A stretch of 14,177 nucleotides of DNA from Rhizorhapis sp. SPR117 (GTDB lineage: Bacteria; Pseudomonadota; Alphaproteobacteria; Sphingomonadales; Sphingomonadaceae). Below, in pieces: positions 14,104 through 14,177 of this stretch. The stretch's first letter is position 1. The number at the start of each line of letters is the position of its first letter. The stretch covers positions 1 through 14,177 of the forward strand of contig NZ_JAKKIE010000072.1 in assembly GCF_021742065.1 (NCBI RefSeq). The letters are read 5' to 3'. Below the pieces are notes generated by a model. That model was not told the origin of the DNA, ran no database searches, and saw only the letters and a program-made list of their open reading frames with translations. The position numbers were made by a program, and so were the translations under genes.

Positions 14104-14177
14104 CCCAGTCGGCCCGAAGCTGCGATTTTGGTCATCTTGGAGAACACGTCGGGAACGGGCTGGTTGTTGTTGACGAT
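14104..14177. mobile_element. Terminal segment of the same insertion sequence (other end)
   Basis: Begins CCCAGTCGGCCCGAAG and is the exact inverse of 47-74 for 28 bp. It is exactly 74 bases long, as is the piece at the window start, which suggests the sequence was cut at an assembly overlap inside a repeated element. The IS interior, including its transposase, is not in the window. Confidence 0.85.

Larger units (their letters stand above)
9286..14177 (+). mobile_element. Tn3-family transposon (continues at 1-198 across the window ends)
   Basis: The element is bounded by 38-bp inverted repeats (9286-9323 and 161-198, one mismatch) and 5-bp TCCGA duplications. Its map is: inverted repeat, glycerophosphotransferase-like gene and tnpR (both minus), res region, tnpA (plus), inverted repeat. 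Divergent tnpR and tnpA with res between them is the Tn3 subgroup layout rather than that of Tn21. Without the internal IS it is 4,933 bp. Coding is packed to both ends: the passenger stops 3 bp inside one repeat and the tnpA stop lies within the other. No resistance gene is carried. Confidence 0.93.

Noticed and set aside
14104..14177. That the element split by the window ends is a complete 148-bp MITE rather than a larger IS
   Set aside because: This would require the circle to have been opened at the exact midpoint of the MITE. Equal 74-base overhangs are better explained by a fixed assembly overlap inside a longer repeat. It remains possible until the gap is sequenced.

Overview
The window looks like nearly all of a small, GC-rich, mobilizable plasmid from an alphaproteobacterium, most likely a sphingomonad (inferred from codon use, an oriT of rhizobial/Ti type, the Rep/TraG/MobA set and clustered GANTC sites). 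It appears to be a circle opened inside an insertion sequence. The last 74 bases and first 74 bases are the two ends of one IS, sharing a perfect 28-bp inverted repeat. They split one Tn3-family transposase gene, whose 26 C-terminal codons lie at the very start of the window. Removing the IS and one 9-bp target repeat gives a 14,020-bp circle. Removing the Tn3 transposon as well (38-bp inverted repeats, TCCGA duplication) gives a 9,082-bp ancestral plasmid with an intact 182-codon resolvase gene.

Backbone, left to right: the 3' end of that resolvase (204-300); an HTH/coiled-coil protein and a Rep_3-type initiator, both on the minus strand (316-1928); the origin region with an inverted-repeat operator, four 22-bp iterons and four GAATC (GANTC) sites (1965-2160); a hairpin-rich noncoding stretch (2161-2423); a minus-strand mobilization pair, coupling protein TraG and TraD-like protein (2424-4291); an oriT-like region (about 4350-4413); and a plus-strand MOBQ relaxase with a coupled coiled-coil protein (4463-6051). 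The plasmid therefore carries relaxase, oriT and coupling protein but no type IV secretion channel, so it should need a helper.

Next comes a more AT-rich accessory block: a small minus-strand protein resembling VbhA-type Fic antitoxins with no Fic partner in view (6005-6295), then an overlapping three-gene operon (6412-8739) of a ribbon-helix-helix protein, a C5-cytosine methyltransferase and a NotI/EagI-type restriction endonuclease. After this lies the backbone resolvase (8834-9285), preceded by a repeated motif that may be its res site.

The Tn3-family transposon (9286 through the window end, then 84-198) splits that resolvase. It carries its own resolvase tnpR with a probable res site, tnpA, and an unusual passenger: a CDP-glycerol glycerophosphotransferase-like enzyme translationally coupled to tnpR and ending three bases from the terminal repeat. 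The IS later cut tnpA near its 3' end, leaving the DDE residues in the large fragment. I saw no rRNA, tRNA, CRISPR array, antibiotic-resistance gene or parAB pair.
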